From Bacteroidales bacterium (lineage in GTDB: Bacteria > Bacteroidota > Bacteroidia > Bacteroidales > SM23-62), in the NCBI GenBank assembly GCA_016783865.1, contig JADHVS010000092.1, positions 1 to 16,492 on the forward strand: a DNA stretch of 16,492 nucleotides. Direction: 5' to 3'. The position numbers were made by a program, and so were the translations under genes. Below the pieces are notes generated by a model. It ran no database searches. It saw nothing but the letters and a program-made list of their open reading frames with translations, and had not been told where the DNA came from. Positions 16,124-16,492 of the stretch are shown piece by piece. How positions within the stretch are numbered: position 1 is the stretch's first letter; each line of letters begins with the position of its first letter.

Positions 16124-16492
16124 CTAATTCATTGTAATTGTCCTGATACCAAACACAGGCCCGGCAAAATGATGTTTATCGGCGGCAAAAGTCACCGTAA
16201 CAATACCCCTGGAAGTCTTCTCAACCGGAATCGTATATAGCAACTCTTTGCTCTCATTATATGCAAGTCCGGAGAAATCTTCTGTGGCGATAACCTCTCC
16301 GTTCACTTTAATTTCAAATTTTCTCGGTCCGGGGAATCCTCCCCAGTATTCTACCATAAGGCCGGTTGGTTTTCCCTTGTCGACTTTCATATCATAGGAG
16401 AACCAGCTAAAACGGGATTCCACACAATTTTGACCGTTAAATTCAAAAAAACCAGGATTTTCAGCCTCGAAACCATGACTTTGAGATTCCGG
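16124..16492 (-). CDS. C-terminus of a carbohydrate-active protein with DUF6805-like beta domain (partial)
   Basis: Only the last 122 codons of a minus-strand gene are inside the window; the frame stays open to base 16492. A GTG at 16421-16423 is an internal valine, since the domain continues upstream (SQSHGFEAENPGFFEFNGQN). The visible part includes SRFSWFSYDMKVDKGKP, MVEYWGGFPGPRKFEIKVNG and AGPVFGIRTITMN. This is the pattern of the beta-sandwich at the C-terminus of many GH127-type (beta-L-arabinofuranosidase-like) and related Bacteroidota enzymes, catalogued as DUF6805. The catalytic part is not visible, so the enzyme class is inferred from domain association only. Its stop lies 9 bp from the permease remnant's stop, facing it. 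With the GH2 gene it suggests a plant- or algal-glycan locus. Confidence 0.75.
   Translation of the reverse strand, partial: PESQSHGFEAENPGFFEFNGQNCVESRFSWFSYDMKVDKGKPTGLMVEYWGGFPGPRKFEIKVNGEVIATEDFSGLAYNESKELLYTIPVEKTSRGIVTVTFAADKHHFAGPVFGIRTITMN

Noticed and set aside
16124..16423. Complete 99-residue protein starting at GTG 16423
   Set aside because: The frame stays open to the window edge and the domain continues upstream, so this is the end of a larger gene.

Overview
The window looks like chromosomal DNA of an environmental Bacteroidota, probably Bacteroidales or a relative (inference). The reasons are a secreted glycosidase with a type IX-secretion-like C-terminus, a large GH2 lipoprotein, a fused phosphate permease/PhoU-like protein, AT-rich gene starts without clear Shine-Dalgarno sequences, and palindromic repeats between genes. 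No rRNA, tRNA, CRISPR array or intact insertion sequence was seen.

Layout. Positions 1-229 hold a perfect 27-bp tandem repeat cut by the window edge and a GC-rich hairpin. Next come a small Cys-rich helical-repeat protein of unknown function (230-997) and a headless remnant of an AbiEii-type nucleotidyltransferase (981-1295). Two large helicases then face each other with only 11 bp between their stop codons. The first (1276-4332, +) is an SF1/UvrD-like helicase with a RelE-like N-terminus, an ankyrin segment and a C-terminal peptide resembling a sliding-clamp-binding motif. The second (4344-6821, -) is a SWIM zinc-finger SNF2 helicase. This block has the look of an accessory or defence-like region and is the most interesting part of the window.

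After a 395-bp AT-rich intergenic region with a dispersed repeat come minus-strand housekeeping-type genes: a PiT phosphate transporter with a PhoU-like C-terminal domain (7217-9499), a frameshifted GH26-like secreted glycosidase (9623-10845), and a large MscS-family mechanosensitive channel (10888-13296). A 143-bp divergent intergenic region contains two REP-like palindromes.

On the plus strand follows a GH2 glycosidase lipoprotein (13440-15920). A collapsed fragment of a MacB/FtsX-type permease (15920-16114) abuts its stop codon. The 3' end of a minus-strand gene carrying a carbohydrate-enzyme accessory domain (DUF6805-like, as in GH127-type proteins) runs off the right edge (16124-16492). 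GH2, GH26-like and the right-edge gene suggest polysaccharide breakdown, but no SusC/SusD pair is visible here.

Three genes are broken (AbiEii, GH26-like, permease) and several repeats sit at gene borders, so the stretch has undergone repeated small rearrangements.
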